Shown here: positions 13,201 to 27,500 of the stretch, piece after piece
How positions within the stretch are numbered: position 1 is the first letter of the stretch
Layout of the letters: each line of letters starts with the position of its first letter
Source: Acanthosoma haemorrhoidale
Lineage: Eukaryota > Arthropoda > Insecta > Hemiptera > Acanthosomatidae
Direction: 5' to 3'
NCBI GenBank assembly: GCA_930367205.1
Contig: OV884011.1
Location: 85,545,474-85,609,473 of the forward strand
DNA length: 64,000 bases
Notes under the pieces: generated by a model
The model's database searches: none
What the model was told of the DNA's origin: nothing
Seen by the model: only the letters and a program-made list of their open reading frames with translations
Position numbers and translations under genes: made by a program

Positions 13201-16200
13201 TTCTTGTAAAAAATATGTTCTTTGTTTTGTACATTCTGAATGAAAAATGTGAAATCAGAAATGCAAAAAAGCACAAGTGAATTAGCAAATGTTTAAATCA
13301 CTCAAATAAAATTCTAGAGAGCATAAATTATCAGGAGTAGAAGTATAGAGGACCTCTGCATTGATTATTGGAGTGGAACATATTAGCCATACATGTTTGA
13401 TACATGGAGTGATAAAACTTGAGGGATGAAAAAGTGAATTATTATGGTTTGGCAGACATAACATAATAAAAAGCCAGGTATGATTACATTTTTAAGAATC
13501 TATTTTTATTTTCAATATCAAGATTTAATGATTTGAGAGAAACAATTTTTTTCAATCAATATCTATATCTGCTAAGACTACAAGCTTCGTTATACAACAT
13601 TCAAACTATTAGTTTCAGTTTGGCTAGTTAAATTACCAAAACTTAAAACTGAACCTTGACTCAATCAATATATGTAAATGGTTGTGCTGGACTAAAAAAA
13701 ATAAAAGTTAATAATTGAGCTTGACACAATTATGAAAAGTTAATTCTTAGAAAGCTTGGTGTTGTGACACTGATATATAAGTCAGGTAATTCATAGAATG
13801 TTGTATTGTCTTCACATGTTTCTTGATTAAAAAAAAAAACCCACCTTAATTAGTTAATTTGTATTTTTATCAAGCATTATTAAACATAATATGCTACCAG
13901 GTGTGGGGTGGGTACCAGTGGAAGTCATTAAAAAGCTATTCAAACGATGGTTGGCAATGTATTAAGTCAAGAGAAAACTGAAGACATAATGAATAAATAC
14001 TAAAGATCTTGCCATATGGACCTGTCTAACCCCTTTTTTTGGAAGGGAACATGGTCCAAAAATGGTACCAGATTTTAAAAATATTTTATCAAGAGCCAGC
14101 AGATACTGCGAGGAACAGGAAGGGTGCTCTATTATCACACTTTCCTCGTGAAGGAGTCCATGAAATATTTTTTAACTCCTTTAATCTAGATGTAGATAAG
14201 TTAATTTTTATGACTTAGTAACTAAATTTGAAAATATAAATTAAAACTGTAATACAATGAGAAAGATACAAAGTGATTGGCGAATCAGCCAGGTGATTTT
14301 GATGATCCAAGGTTTATTATAAGTAAAAATAGCTAACAAACAGCAAAATTCTACTATTTTTCAATTTCACTTTTTTTTTTTCGCTGAAACTTAATGTCAA
14401 AAAAGAAAAGCCAGGCTGCTATTAGTATTATAGAGGGAGGGAAATCGAAAATGTTATATTTTAGGAATTTTATTTTGAATCGAATTTTTTAAATTCCCAC
14501 CCACTTTGGTTTTATTATAGATCCAATATACCACTTAACCTTATCAAAAACCGCCAAACAGTAGTGTCGAAATTCAAAAATCAGATCACAGATTCTTGAC
14601 CAGATGAAAATTCTGAACTTTTCAGGGAGAGAAAAAAAGAAAACTGTTATTTTAGTTGTTTACAGTTGAAAAGTAATATCACTCTATGTTATGTTTTTTT
14701 AAAGATCGTTAAAAATTTTGATCTTGCTTCCTGATCACGAATCTGTTTCGGATTTGAGAAAAATAATGCTCTCCCCCCCCCCCCCTAAAGGCAGAATCAC
14801 TACTTATTGAGGGGCTTGGCATGGATGCATAGGCTAAAAAAAAGGTTTATCGATTAAAGAAAGTTCTAAAGTAAAAATTAAAAAAAAAGAAAGTTTTTTG
14901 GATCAAAATTTAATTTTTGCTCCCTGAAACAAGTACACCGCTTGTTGGAAGTATACTGGAAAAGTTTGTGGACCTACACGTGCACCTTCCTTTGTGAGCA
15001 TGTAGCTCGGTCATGCATGGACATTCGTGGGATGAAGATGCCTGTGACCAAGGTGCCGCCAACCCTTGCAAGCACAAGTTGTAACCAATACATGTGATCG
15101 AGCAACAAATGCTACAAGGTGAATCCTAGTTTCCTTTCTAGTAAACAGTCGAGGAATTTGTCACTGATCTCAAAAATGAAAACTGTGCCAGTGTTTTTTG
15201 TACTTTTGCTAATGGCAGACTTGTGAAAGAGATATTTTCACCAACAATTTACATGAAAAATACCAGTTCATACATAAAAGGTTGTTCCTGGAGGAGGACA
15301 TGTTTCACATAGCTCAATCCCCAACTTTATTTTAATCCCATGTATTAAAAATACACGAACGTCAACGTTATTGACTCCTCAACAGAAGTTGACGAGTCAA
15401 TAACTTCTGTACAAGCCTCATAATCTAAACCAGTTAGTTAGACCAATTAGTTTTAAGTCCCTGTCTAGAAATAACTCAACATACAGATCACCACAACATA
15501 AGTTATTTTAAAAAGCTCATTCAGAATGAAATAGATGTGTCAAGTACACAGGTTTACATGTACAGCAATAAGAGTTATATCCTATAAATGTAAAGGTTGA
15601 AACAAGAGCATGGGTAGGACTAAGTTTGTGTGAGTGGTAAACAACAGTTGCAATTAATCTTTATTTAACGAGAGGATTTATTTATCTAACGAATTTGTTA
15701 AATTTGTCATTTTAACAAATTTTCAATTTTTTATAGGTGTGGTTACAATTGATGGACAATTCAACATAATTAATGGTGTCCCTTGACCAGGAAGTCAGGC
15801 TAATGTCATGTCATTGTAGATTTTCAATACACTAAAGGTTTCAAACAGTGAACTGGAGAAAGTTGACTAAAAATAATGTTATCTACTGTGAATGATATAC
15901 CTATAATAGGTTGGATGGGCTTAATCATCATCGCAAATATTGAGTTTCCAACAGTGTTAGGCCTAGAAATGTGCTCAAATATTGGCTTTAATAATAAAAT
16001 CTTAAAAACCACTTCAAAGAATAATCTTGAATTTTTTAAGTTCTTCTCTAATAATGACTTTACTTTCAAGGGTTTAGACAGCTTGCCAGATATATATCAC
16101 ATTTATGTGAATGAACATACATGGAACCAAAGATTTATCTGCCAGTAGGACTCTATTTAAGTAAACGAGTCGACTTGAGAATGAACTCAAGATGCTGAGG

Positions 16201-18522
16201 CAGGGAGGCATCATTAAAAATACAATGCAACCCCTCCTGGTACTGAGTAAGGAAAGACAATAATTATAACAATGAGAATAAAAAAAAAAAAACTAGTGAA
16301 AAAGAACCATCTTATTTCACAAAGAGAAGAGAGAAGTAGGGCAAACCTCACACTCCTAACAGCCAAAAAATTATCAAGGACAAGAGACTGGGACTTTTAT
16401 TGCATCAGACAAAAAAAGATCTAAAGAATCAGCTGCCTAACCATTTCTTGTTTCATTATTTAAGAAAAAAAATAATTTAATTTTAATCAACTACAGTTAT
16501 GTGGTGTTCTCTCTCGGGATCCCGAGAGTACTGTTTCTTTGAGATTTATCAATTTGATCCTGAGAAATTCTGACATATCGTACTGTTACTCCAAGTTGGG
16601 CCTATACCTAGTCCAACTCCTTCAAATCAGAACACAAATAATAAATTTCACCTACTTATATTATGACAAGTGTGTTGACTGCTGAATGAATGGATCACTG
16701 AAATGATTCTTTTGTTGGACATGGCTAAAGGATGGCATGCACCGACAGGACTCACTTATAGATAAATATAGGGGGGCGGTGACCATTGTCTCATTCTCCT
16801 TATCCGAAATATAATTAATTTGACTTGTTAGTACAATATGTAACATATTGTTGTGATAATTTGATGTGACTTTTGAAGGTGTTTCTGTTATAAACTCAGA
16901 ATTAGCGGGCATGAGTGATCGGTACACGACTCCTGGATCACGGTTCATTTATGTTTTGAACACTATTGTTGCGTTATGTCCGAGGGTAATAGTTAACAAA
17001 TAAGAAAAAAATTATCAGGAATTAAAATACAAATGATTTATTATTGTATTGTTAAATTAAATCAAGAACAGTTCATCGTATATATTCATCATATATGAGA
17101 AAAAGAACATTGGAGGGCAAAAGATAATATGGCGGAGATGGTAGTATAAAGGGCTGGGTTCGAGCCAGACTCGGCCTCATTCAGTTTTGACCTACATGAA
17201 GAAGAGACGCTACCGGAAGAGGACCACGCTCGACACCAACCAAGGACCACGAGACGTATGAGACCACGCGCTGCAGTTTAGAACAAAGAACGCACCACAA
17301 AGAGTCAACCAAGAACCGCTAGCCAGCCGCGAATAATTATAAGGTACCATCTTAATGTTAGATTTAATAGTCTTCTTTTATTACGTACGTATTTAATTTG
17401 TATTTTAATTTTAATGAACATATGTGTAATAAACAATTATTCTTTTACCAGAAGTTTCCTAATATTTTATTAACAGAACCTAAAAGATAAAGTAAAAGTT
17501 AAATATAAAGTTTTAAATTATATGAAAAAATATATAATTAAAATATACATAAATAATAAATATTTGAATAATATGTTATTCAAGTTACCTCAACGGCTAG
17601 AGCCTCTGCAGGAAGACAGTCAACCATTTTGATCTCTTGCAAGTTGCTTCTCACTCGGTGAGCTGAACTGTTGTCGAACTTTTGCTGCTTAACGGGTGGT
17701 GTTTTACCTATATGATGGTATTGGTCTCGCTTCTGCATTCGATTATTTATCCAACCTTGCTGCTGGGGGCCACCACCTTGCTGATGCTTTTCTGTTGGAA
17801 AAAATATATCATATCATTGTGTTGACGTTAAATTAAGAATAATTTATTAATAAGATAGTGACAAGGCTGGGATTTGAGCCTGGCATTTCCAGATCTCCAT
17901 CCGACACACTTCCTAACTGTGCCATCCCTGCCAATTCAACATCTGATGTTTTTAGTTGGTATTGTATAACCTCTTAAAAATCTCCAGTGTGACAGTATTT
18001 TTTAGAAAGCTAAAAGGAAGTCTATTTGCATTTACTGACAGCTCATTTAGTTTTACATAATTTTATCAATCAAATATTCAATAAATACTAAGAGTATAAC
18101 TTTTGTCGACTCCTGACTCTGTTGTCCCTATACTTTTTTATTACTAATAATTATTAAATAAATAGGTTTGTAGAGTGAATATAGAAATTATTTTAAATAA
18201 TAGAAGAGAAGAGACACATACGAATAAAGTTCTTATTCTGGTTTTTGTTGTTGAAAGGAGGCCTTGGGCCGGGGTTGTAAGGAGGCCTCATCCTGGGTGG
18301 CATCATCTGAAAATGGACTCAATCAGAAAGAATATTTACAGTTAAGTTCATTTTTGTTGAGAATACAATAGAGTCCCAATAATCCGGACTAGTAGGATTA
18401 AGGTACTAAGTAGGACCCTGTCTAGATCAAACAGAATTTGCAATTGATAAATATTTCAGATTTTTTTTCTTATAAATATAGATTTTCCTTGAGCTTAATT
18501 TTATTTCGCATACTAAATATAT

Positions 18523-18579
<57 letters not shown>

Positions 18580-21500
18580 ACAGAGATCTATGTTTTTAAC
18601 CTGCGAACTGACAGGATTAACAAAACAGAACATCTTTCTGATTATAACTCAGAATTAAAAAAATTAAATAAATGTTTAATTCTTCAAAGGGGAATCAAAA
18701 AGGACTCTAAAATAAAACAATGTACAGTATGTAATGAAAATAATAATATTTTTAAAATACTGAAAAAATGTCTGTAATGTTCTTATGCTTTAAAGAAAAC
18801 CAACGTCATTTACCAAAACGATGTTGTAGGCGCCTCAAGGTCATTAGCTCAACAGATGATGCATCTCTTAGTTTCTAGAAGTATATCTATCATCAACTTC
18901 TCCAGCATTGTAGTTGCTCCACTATGAGTTAGGCCAACTGGTACCACCATATGGTCGTCGTCATCTTCCGTTGTCTCATTCTCTGTTGCCGGGTTTGCAA
19001 TGTGATTTCATCTTCACTTTAATACTCCATGACCAATACTACTACCACTATTCATCATTGAATTAAGCACTATTGCTTGTAAGGCTAAAATCTCGATAGC
19101 AGTACATCATGTACAGGTTATTTTTGGCTTTACTTTTTTAAAGTTTTGTTTTTTTTAACATGCTTCTGTTGGCTAATCTGTCTTTACGAACCAATTTGGT
19201 ACAAAAATCTTCAATTTTTTTCTGTCCCCCCCCCCCCCAACCAGAAACAGTTTGTTTTACTAACTCCTGAATCATTTGTTTGTGATTATAGTTGGTGATT
19301 CCCCTGCATCAATATGAAACAAAGATTAGAGTTTTAACTCCATTTTAACAGTCACTTTCTTTGGTATAGTTAGTTCCATTTCCCCACACAAACACTTGCA
19401 CTAAACGGTACGTAAAAACAACAAAACACAGCTATAACAGACTCATGGATAAACGAATAACACAATAAGGGTACCAACTTCCAACTGAAGGGAAGAAAAC
19501 AAAAGGTAAAGAAAGAAACTTTATAAAAACAGCTGTAGGAAGTGTTATTTCCCTCTGAAAAAAAAGAATCTACTGTACGTATTAAAAACAGTTAGCAAGC
19601 ATTCTTACCTGAGGTCCAGGAGGATGTTGAAATCCTGGAGGTCCGAAATTCTGGGGTGGTCCTCCCTGATAGTAATTTTGATCCCAACCCATCTTCATAG
19701 AAACAGAGAAAATACAAGTAACAATGAACCATATTTTATAAAGTAATTGGTTATTAAAAAAATTTATAAGTCCAGAAAATGTAGCATAAGCCAACAGGCT
19801 TCTATACAGAGATTGAGGAAATCACTTATCAGGTGAAAAACAGAAAAATCACCTACAAAATGTAAACAAAGATACCCAATTTTCTTCAAAAGTTCTCTTG
19901 AACCAGTAGATTGCATCAAAACCTTTAATGTATTTATTTTCTCAATTATTCATTTTTCTTTTCAATTAATTTTATAAAATGTGTAAATATTTAAGTACTG
20001 GTCCAAATGAAAACATGGATGATGTTTTTATAGCTGCAGATATTTTTCTTTAAGAGTGAGATTGGTTTGTAGTGTGATGTTTCATCTCCAATTAATCTTG
20101 GAGGGAACTTAGGGGCCCCTAAAGGGTTATTTGGGATTAACTATAACAATTAAACTATTAGTAGAACAGAAACATCAAGCACCATAAAATAATAAGTATG
20201 ATAAGATATAATGAACGTTACCTGCTGAGAAGGCTGAGGTGGCATTGGTTGCGGTGGGTAGTTACCGGGAGGGGGCTGTGGAGGATAGAACTGGTCCTGA
20301 CCGGGATTGTAATACTGAAAAAAAGTGTATTAATTTTTAGGTGAGAAGGTGATTTTAAAATAATTTAATTTTAAGAGATTATCACAGCCAAAGTAATTCT
20401 ATATTGAAAAATATTGCAAATTTAAATAATAATAAAATCCTAATTCACCATACTCAAAGAAAGCTTGAAATTGATGATAGTATTGAAAACTTACCATATT
20501 GTAAATAAAATTGCTATTCTTTTATATAATTTCCTGTTACACTATTACCTAAAAAATAGCTGGATGTAATTACACATAATGTTCCACGATCCTAGTGGGA
20601 GGGGGAGGGGTACAAACCTATTATAGGTGCCTAGCAACCCTCCTAATCTCCTTTCACTGAATTGGCTACTTTATTTAAGTCATTAGACATTTCCCATTAA
20701 AAACCTTGACCAGGCCCACTCCTTCAGAAAAAAACCTTGGATAGTATGGGAATCAATCTAAATTTTAATTATAAGCAGTGGACATGGACTGACCTCGTTA
20801 CAAAAAGACGACAACGAAACACAAAGCAAAGGCAACCACACTATGCTACCAAGAAACCAGCAGAATTCGCCGAAGGACGTAACAAGAGTAAAACTGGCCA
20901 GTCGCGAATATAATATTAAGGTAAATCATAAGTTAAGTTCTACCATTGAAATTTTATCACGTATGTGCTTATATGTATATTAAATTCACGAATCAGTTTG
21001 TAATTAAACAATTTTCATTTTGCCAGAATTCTTTTTTATATTAACAGAACCTCTATAAAACCTCAGATTAATAAAAAATATAAACAATAAAGATAAAAAA
21101 TGTAATAATATATATGGTCGAGTCATAAGTAGCTTCCATTTTTATATCAGACATTTATTTTGCTCTCATTAAATAACAAAATTATATTCATTTATTATGT
21201 ATTCACCACTATTATCTACACAGGTGATCTGAAAAATTTCCGACCTCAACATGAAGATGATAATAAAATAAATAAAAGCTAGTGAAATAAAACCTAAAAT
21301 AAAAGCTTTGTTAACTCGGAAACTTTTCAGACCACCCTCGGAAGGACGTCCCGCCCTCGGTTCATCTTTTTAAGGTCGCACCTCCAGAACGGAATTATAT
21401 AAACCAATTTCTAACCGCCCGATCAGTTATTAGTCCTTCACCATATACACTGCGTATTTTTTCAGCTGTCGTCCTAGCACCATTGCCTTGTTTAAATTCC

Positions 21501-24500
21501 CAAAGCATTACATGACGAATATGTACTTTTTGACTCTCCATTTCAGAGGTTAAAAAAAACAGTTTAACATAAGTACCACACAAAACAGTTGACAAAAGAC
21601 TAACTGAAGCCTCGTCTATATAATGCAAACAAAAACTTGTCATGGTAACTCATAGCGGATAGATACGAACAATATATTCTACTTAGCTGCATCGGAGGTT
21701 ACTTATGTCTTGACCTGTTATATTATTACGTTTTTAAAGATATCGTAATTTTCTTATTACTTATTCTCTAAGGTTTTTTAGGTTCTACTAACAAAAATAA
21801 TTCTGGCAAAAGGTGAATTTAATAACAAATAAACAAAAAAAAACTTATATTAATTATACTTGTCTATTTTTTCTTTTCTTTTTCTTCTTCAATGGTATTC
21901 TTTATTTAATCAAAATTAACACTTCTTCCTGGTGCTGGTTCTCTTCCATTCCGCTTCAAGTCCAAATAACAAATAACTTACAGAACTTTTTATTTCATCA
22001 CTCTACTCAGATACATATATCACGGGCTGATCCCAAAACTAGAATGACTAACTGTGTGTTCTCTTCATAACAACAACAACTAATTAATAGCCATTTTGTT
22101 TTTCCATCATCTTTCAATTGTTTTTATTTTTGCCTTCTTGATATATGATTTGAATAACACCCTTTTTATTTAAAATTCTTGATATATAAAGTTTATAATA
22201 TCAAATATCACAACAATATATATACTCTGTTTATTTACTGTTCATTTTTAAAAACAATGTGGTTTAATTAGAACTGTAAGAACAAACTAAAAATACAATT
22301 ACATTATTCATATCCATCGGTGGTTGATTGTAGGAAGGGGGTCCAGGATTCGGATAAAAACCTTGATCGCTCCATTGGTGGTTACCTTGCTACAAAAACC
22401 AAAAAAGTATAGTTAGATGTCACTAGAAAACAGAAAAATTTTAAGTACAAATTTTAATACACATAAAATAGAAAAAACATTTTAAACTCACAATAAACCA
22501 ATTACTTTTGTTCTCTGATTAATTAATTTGTGGTTAATGAATGAATAATGATGCTAAAATCAGATATATATATATATATATTTTTTTTATATTTATAGTC
22601 ATAGCAGATATATCTGCTCCTTATTTGTTTCATTCTGTACTCTAAAAGATTCATATGACTCTTACTTGAAAACATTTCACCGATAATTTTATATTAGTGC
22701 ATAGCTGGTGGGTTATGGAATGGGACAATAAATATAACAAGTTAAACAGAAACTTGAGTGTTCAGTATACTTGTATGTCCAGCTCTGGGTGTTCCAGCGC
22801 CCCCTGGTTAAAATAGGCTTGTAGGTTAATAGGAGGCAACCCATGATGTTAACATGAGTTCCCCATCTGATAGGTGCCCAATTAAAAAATTGGTTACACT
22901 TTACCAATTGAAAAATGGGTCACACTTTACCACTTGAAAAGCCCAAATATCAAAAAGAGTGAGCATTAAAGGAAAAAAATGATATAATCTGATTTATAGA
23001 TTATACCAATGAAATGCAAGCTGGTACAAGCCATTTTAAAGCTAATCCCACTAATAATTTTTTAGACCCGGGAACCAAAACTAGAAAACTATCAGGTTCA
23101 ATTAAGCTAAATAATAGGAATTGTCGGGGCACCTTCAAAGTTGTAATCTTAATTCATATCATAATTTATGAGGTTTCAACTGGTTGTTAGCCACTTGACC
23201 TGAGCTGGATAGAATTGACAGAATGTTAGACTCCAAAAATAAATTTACAACAATAATGATTTAAGTTAAGTTCATGGTTCAAATCCCTGGCTGAAAAGTG
23301 AATTTATTTTTTATGTAACTAGAAGTGAGTAATTAATGAAAGGATAACCCACCACCTTTCAACCCTAAATGGGATACATATGGGTGTAAATAATTAAACA
23401 AACAAAACAAGTTATTCACAATTATAATATCAATTGCCATAGCCATTGGTTTAGTTTGCAATCTTCTATGGTTCTTACAATATATTAAATATAAAAAACA
23501 GCACCTATAATAAAGGAGTATCAGTTAAAAATCAAAGTGGTTACAACTGGAAAGATTCAAAAAGGAGTGATAAGAAAAATAAAAAAATTAATCAAGTCAT
23601 ATTAATAAACCTGAACATGTGGAGGCTGATAACCATATGGAGGGTGAGATGGCTGATGAAAAGGAGGTGGCTGCGGTGGACCGTGATATCCACTGTTCCA
23701 CATCTGAGGCCCACCTGAACAATAGAACAAACTATTCACTAGTATCAGTTAAGACTACCATTTTAAAACAAAACACATTTTCTTAAAAAAATATTTTATA
23801 ATACAAACATGCAACTTTTAATTACATATATATCCAACACAGAAATATTAAAATACAACAGCAAAGGCAACAACAAATGCTAAAATAAATCATATGATTG
23901 TTTATTTACATATGTTAATTAGTATATATGATGATGACATATATATTTTTAATGACAAATATACCCAATAGAATTTTTTTATGTAAGCTATTTTAAACAA
24001 TTTAAAAATAAAAATAAATTTTTACCAATTGGGATTTATCTAAGAGATCTTTTCTGATGGCAGAAATACAGCAACTCACCTGTCTATAACAGGAGCAAAC
24101 CTTCAAGAATTAGCTCATTTAGGGCTCAACTCTGGTTGATCCCTCTCTTATGATCTCTTTCACTCAATTCTTGAGCCAACATCATTTTGTAAAGATCCAG
24201 TTTTAAATAAAACGGGCATGAAGAATTTTTCTCAAAGATTGAATTGATATCCTCAGGGCCATGCCATGCTTATGAGAACAATTTGCCGATATTAATAATT
24301 GGTAGGTTTTGACAACCAAAGGCGCAAATGCTGTAATGTTTTCAACTTGTTCCCCTTCAAGCAATGACATTTCTGATTGGCGTACCTCATTTTTTGTAGA
24401 CTCTAACAACTGGCAATGGAAAACGGCATTCACCATAAGCCGATTGTGAAGAAAATCAATGAGTTCATGGTTCCTCTGTCCTCTGTACTCGAAAAAAAAT

Positions 24501-27500
24501 GTTGCAACTTTTCCAGTTGTGACAGGTTTTGGCCTTCACTGGGGAAGCTTCATTCTTTCTTTGCCACTACTTACTGGCCATTTTTAATTTGGGAATGTAG
24601 TGATGGACCCATGTCCCATCCAATCACATGTGAAGATGCACCTCAAAAATTCTCTCCTTATCAGAAGTCTCACAGATCTCCTACCTGGCCTATTTTTGAT
24701 TTTTTGTTAAGGGTCAACCAATCTATATATCGAATCAACCAATTTAAGTCGACAAGGTTCTATTCAGCATTTTACAGATATTTAGTCCAAACAAAAATCA
24801 TGTTAAAGAGCATAATATTTACAATTTTTTTTGTCCAGTATAGGCCTCTACTTAATTGTAAATAAACAAAAAAAAGTAGGTAAATTTAATGTTTTCAAAA
24901 CAAAAACCTTTTCTTTTAAAATTAAATATATAAAGAATCACCTATAGGGTCACCGGTGACCGGCGACGCAGCAAAAAAAAGAAGTACAAAATTAGAGTAA
25001 ATATTGATGCTGATAAATTTTTCAATAATACCATTGTTACTATAAGGGTTTGAAGAAATTATTGCAATATAAAACATACAAGTATAATTTTATCAGTACA
25101 TGAAAAATATACATATTATTAGTGCATATTGCAATGAGTCAGATTGAAACACTCAAGGCAAAGAAAAGGTGAATCATTGCAATCGGAACAATATGTCACC
25201 ACTTTTTTAGTAGAACTCTTTGCTCCAGTTCTTCCTAGCTACTTTGAATTTTTTTTTATAGGATACCTTACAAAGTCGCCTTTCATTTCGTGCATTTCCC
25301 GGCATTTTTTTTAATTCATGACAAGATCTTCTCCGTACGCAATTTATTGGAGAAATACAATCATTTTCGAAGCATTTCATTAGATACATGGCTAATTTCA
25401 ACCTAAAATTAGGAATTGCAATATTTTTCCAGGATACTTGTTTGAATAAAACTATTGAATTAACAATACAAATATTTAGTAAAAGCTCTATTGCCAGTTT
25501 CTTGTACCATTTTACAGTTTCACGCAGTGGTGAGCTATAAGCAATCATTTGATCAGGTAAGTCGACTGAAGATTTCCCTGAATTATACTCAACTACCATT
25601 TTTGGGTTTTCTTTTGAACAGTTTCTTTTCTGTATAGTTATGTTTTGTAGATAGCATCAACACATCTCTTTTATCTTTCCATTTTAAAACTGTTACTACA
25701 TTTTTATTTTCTCGCGCGATAACATCTCCATGTCTTAATTTTTTGACCACTACTTCTTTTGGATTGCCTCGCCGATTTTTTCGTAGGGTACCCAATAAAT
25801 GTGCATGCATATAAATTAATTTTTCTGCCAGGTCGACAATTGTGTACCAATTATCTGTGCAGATAGTGTGGCCTTTGCCTAAAATATCTTGACAAAGAGC
25901 CATTACAATGTCAGTCTACTTATTTCCAGATATTTCATTTGTATTTTGCCTTTGCCCATGTAGATTCAAAATGAATAAGCGTACCCTGATCTACTACATA
26001 ATTTAAAAACTTTAATTCCATATCTGTGACTTTTTGTTTTATATATTGACGAAATACTATGCCGCCTCAAAATGGCACCAAGGGTTCATCCACGCATAGT
26101 ATCACATCTGGATTATAATATTTCTTAAAATTACTGTTCAGATGTTTGATAATATGAGCAACTTTAGATAATCTATTTTTAGGATCATTTTCTTCATTAT
26201 TGCTGAAATGAAGAATCCGCAATAACAATTCGAATCGATTTCTTGGCATAATTGTGCGTGGAAGTGTCAGGTTATATCCTTCATAATTACTCCAATACAG
26301 CTCCATTTTCGGTATTTGCACTAATCCCATCCATATAATGAGACCAAAGAATCGTTTCATTTCATTAGCATTTGTTTCATACCATTGATCTAAACGATGC
26401 GATTGCAGTTCTGATTTTCTTAGTGTAGCATAGATGTTCGTTTGTTTTGCAATAGGTTCCGTACAAGCAAAAATTTCTAATTGATATGCGTTGATACCTG
26501 ACGAATCTGAAAATGTGATGTTGGTTTATTACCTAACGGAATAGGCAAATTCACATCAAACTCTTCTGGTATATCATCTTCATTGTTATCACTATATTCA
26601 GCTTCAGTTTCACTCAACAATCACACTGTCAGGTGTGGATTCTCTTATCATATTGGATGAAGTTTCCTCACTGTGTGATAGCAGTCGAAATATTTTTGAG
26701 GGTCTTTGTAAAACTGCACCGTCAGATGATGTACTTGATGAATAATCTTCATTTGAAGGAATATTTTTAAGGACTAATTAAAAAATTGAATGAAAGGTAT
26801 AAAATGCAAAAACGTACGTAGAGTGAAAAAATATAACAAACGCAGCACTTACTTGATTGACGCACTGAATAAGACTAAATAATGAGAGTAGCCGCTTAGC
26901 AATCAAAGCACTACAGTTTGAAAATTAAAGGACAATCATAAAAATTGTCTACAGCGCCGTAGGGGTCACCGGTGACCCCAGCATTTCTGCAACTTTATTT
27001 GCTTTATTTATTTTATTTCACTTTATTTGCTGCAAATAATATTTCAACACAACATGCATCGCATAATGAAAAATTCACGTTGGCACGTTACCTTGGGCAA
27101 ACCATGGAAAATGCACCTGGCAGTTAACGCGTTAATTTTTTTTTCTGGATGTAGTGTTTAAAGTATACTACTTCCCTAAAAAGTTTCAAGCCTGAGATTT
27201 ACATCCTTTATTTTTAATATTGTGATTTGTCTAAAATCAAGTGTTTTCTATCTGAAATATTTCAGAAGGGGCACACTAAAAATCCAAAATTTTCAGAAAA
27301 CATTCTTTTATGGAGTAGTAACAAAATTTGTTCCACAGCTGCCAATGAAAAATGGTATGACCACTGTGCTCTACCCTCCCTATTCATTCAATCCAGCCCC
27401 CTGTGACTCCTTTTTATTCCCTTCGAATGAAAAGAGACAAGAAAGGAAAGCTTTTTGCAGACGTTAAAGAAGCAAGGACGGGGGGGGGGGGGGGGCCTGT

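Noticed and set aside
15824..16148. Overlapping ORFs of 81 and 90 codons on opposite strands
   Set aside because: No homologue recognised on either strand and no splice context; within an RBM33-like intron.
18427..18633. ORF with a long Ile-Tyr repeat
   Set aside because: Produced by the (TA)n microsatellite in an intron.
23240..23330. tRNA gene suggested by GGTTCAAATCCCTGG
   Set aside because: A B-box-like motif is present, but there is no matching A box at proper spacing and no acceptor stem; at most a SINE scrap.
24416..24865. 149-codon plus-strand ORF
   Set aside because: It is the antisense shadow of the minus-strand mariner remnant at its left end and of repeat sequence at its right end; no family recognised.
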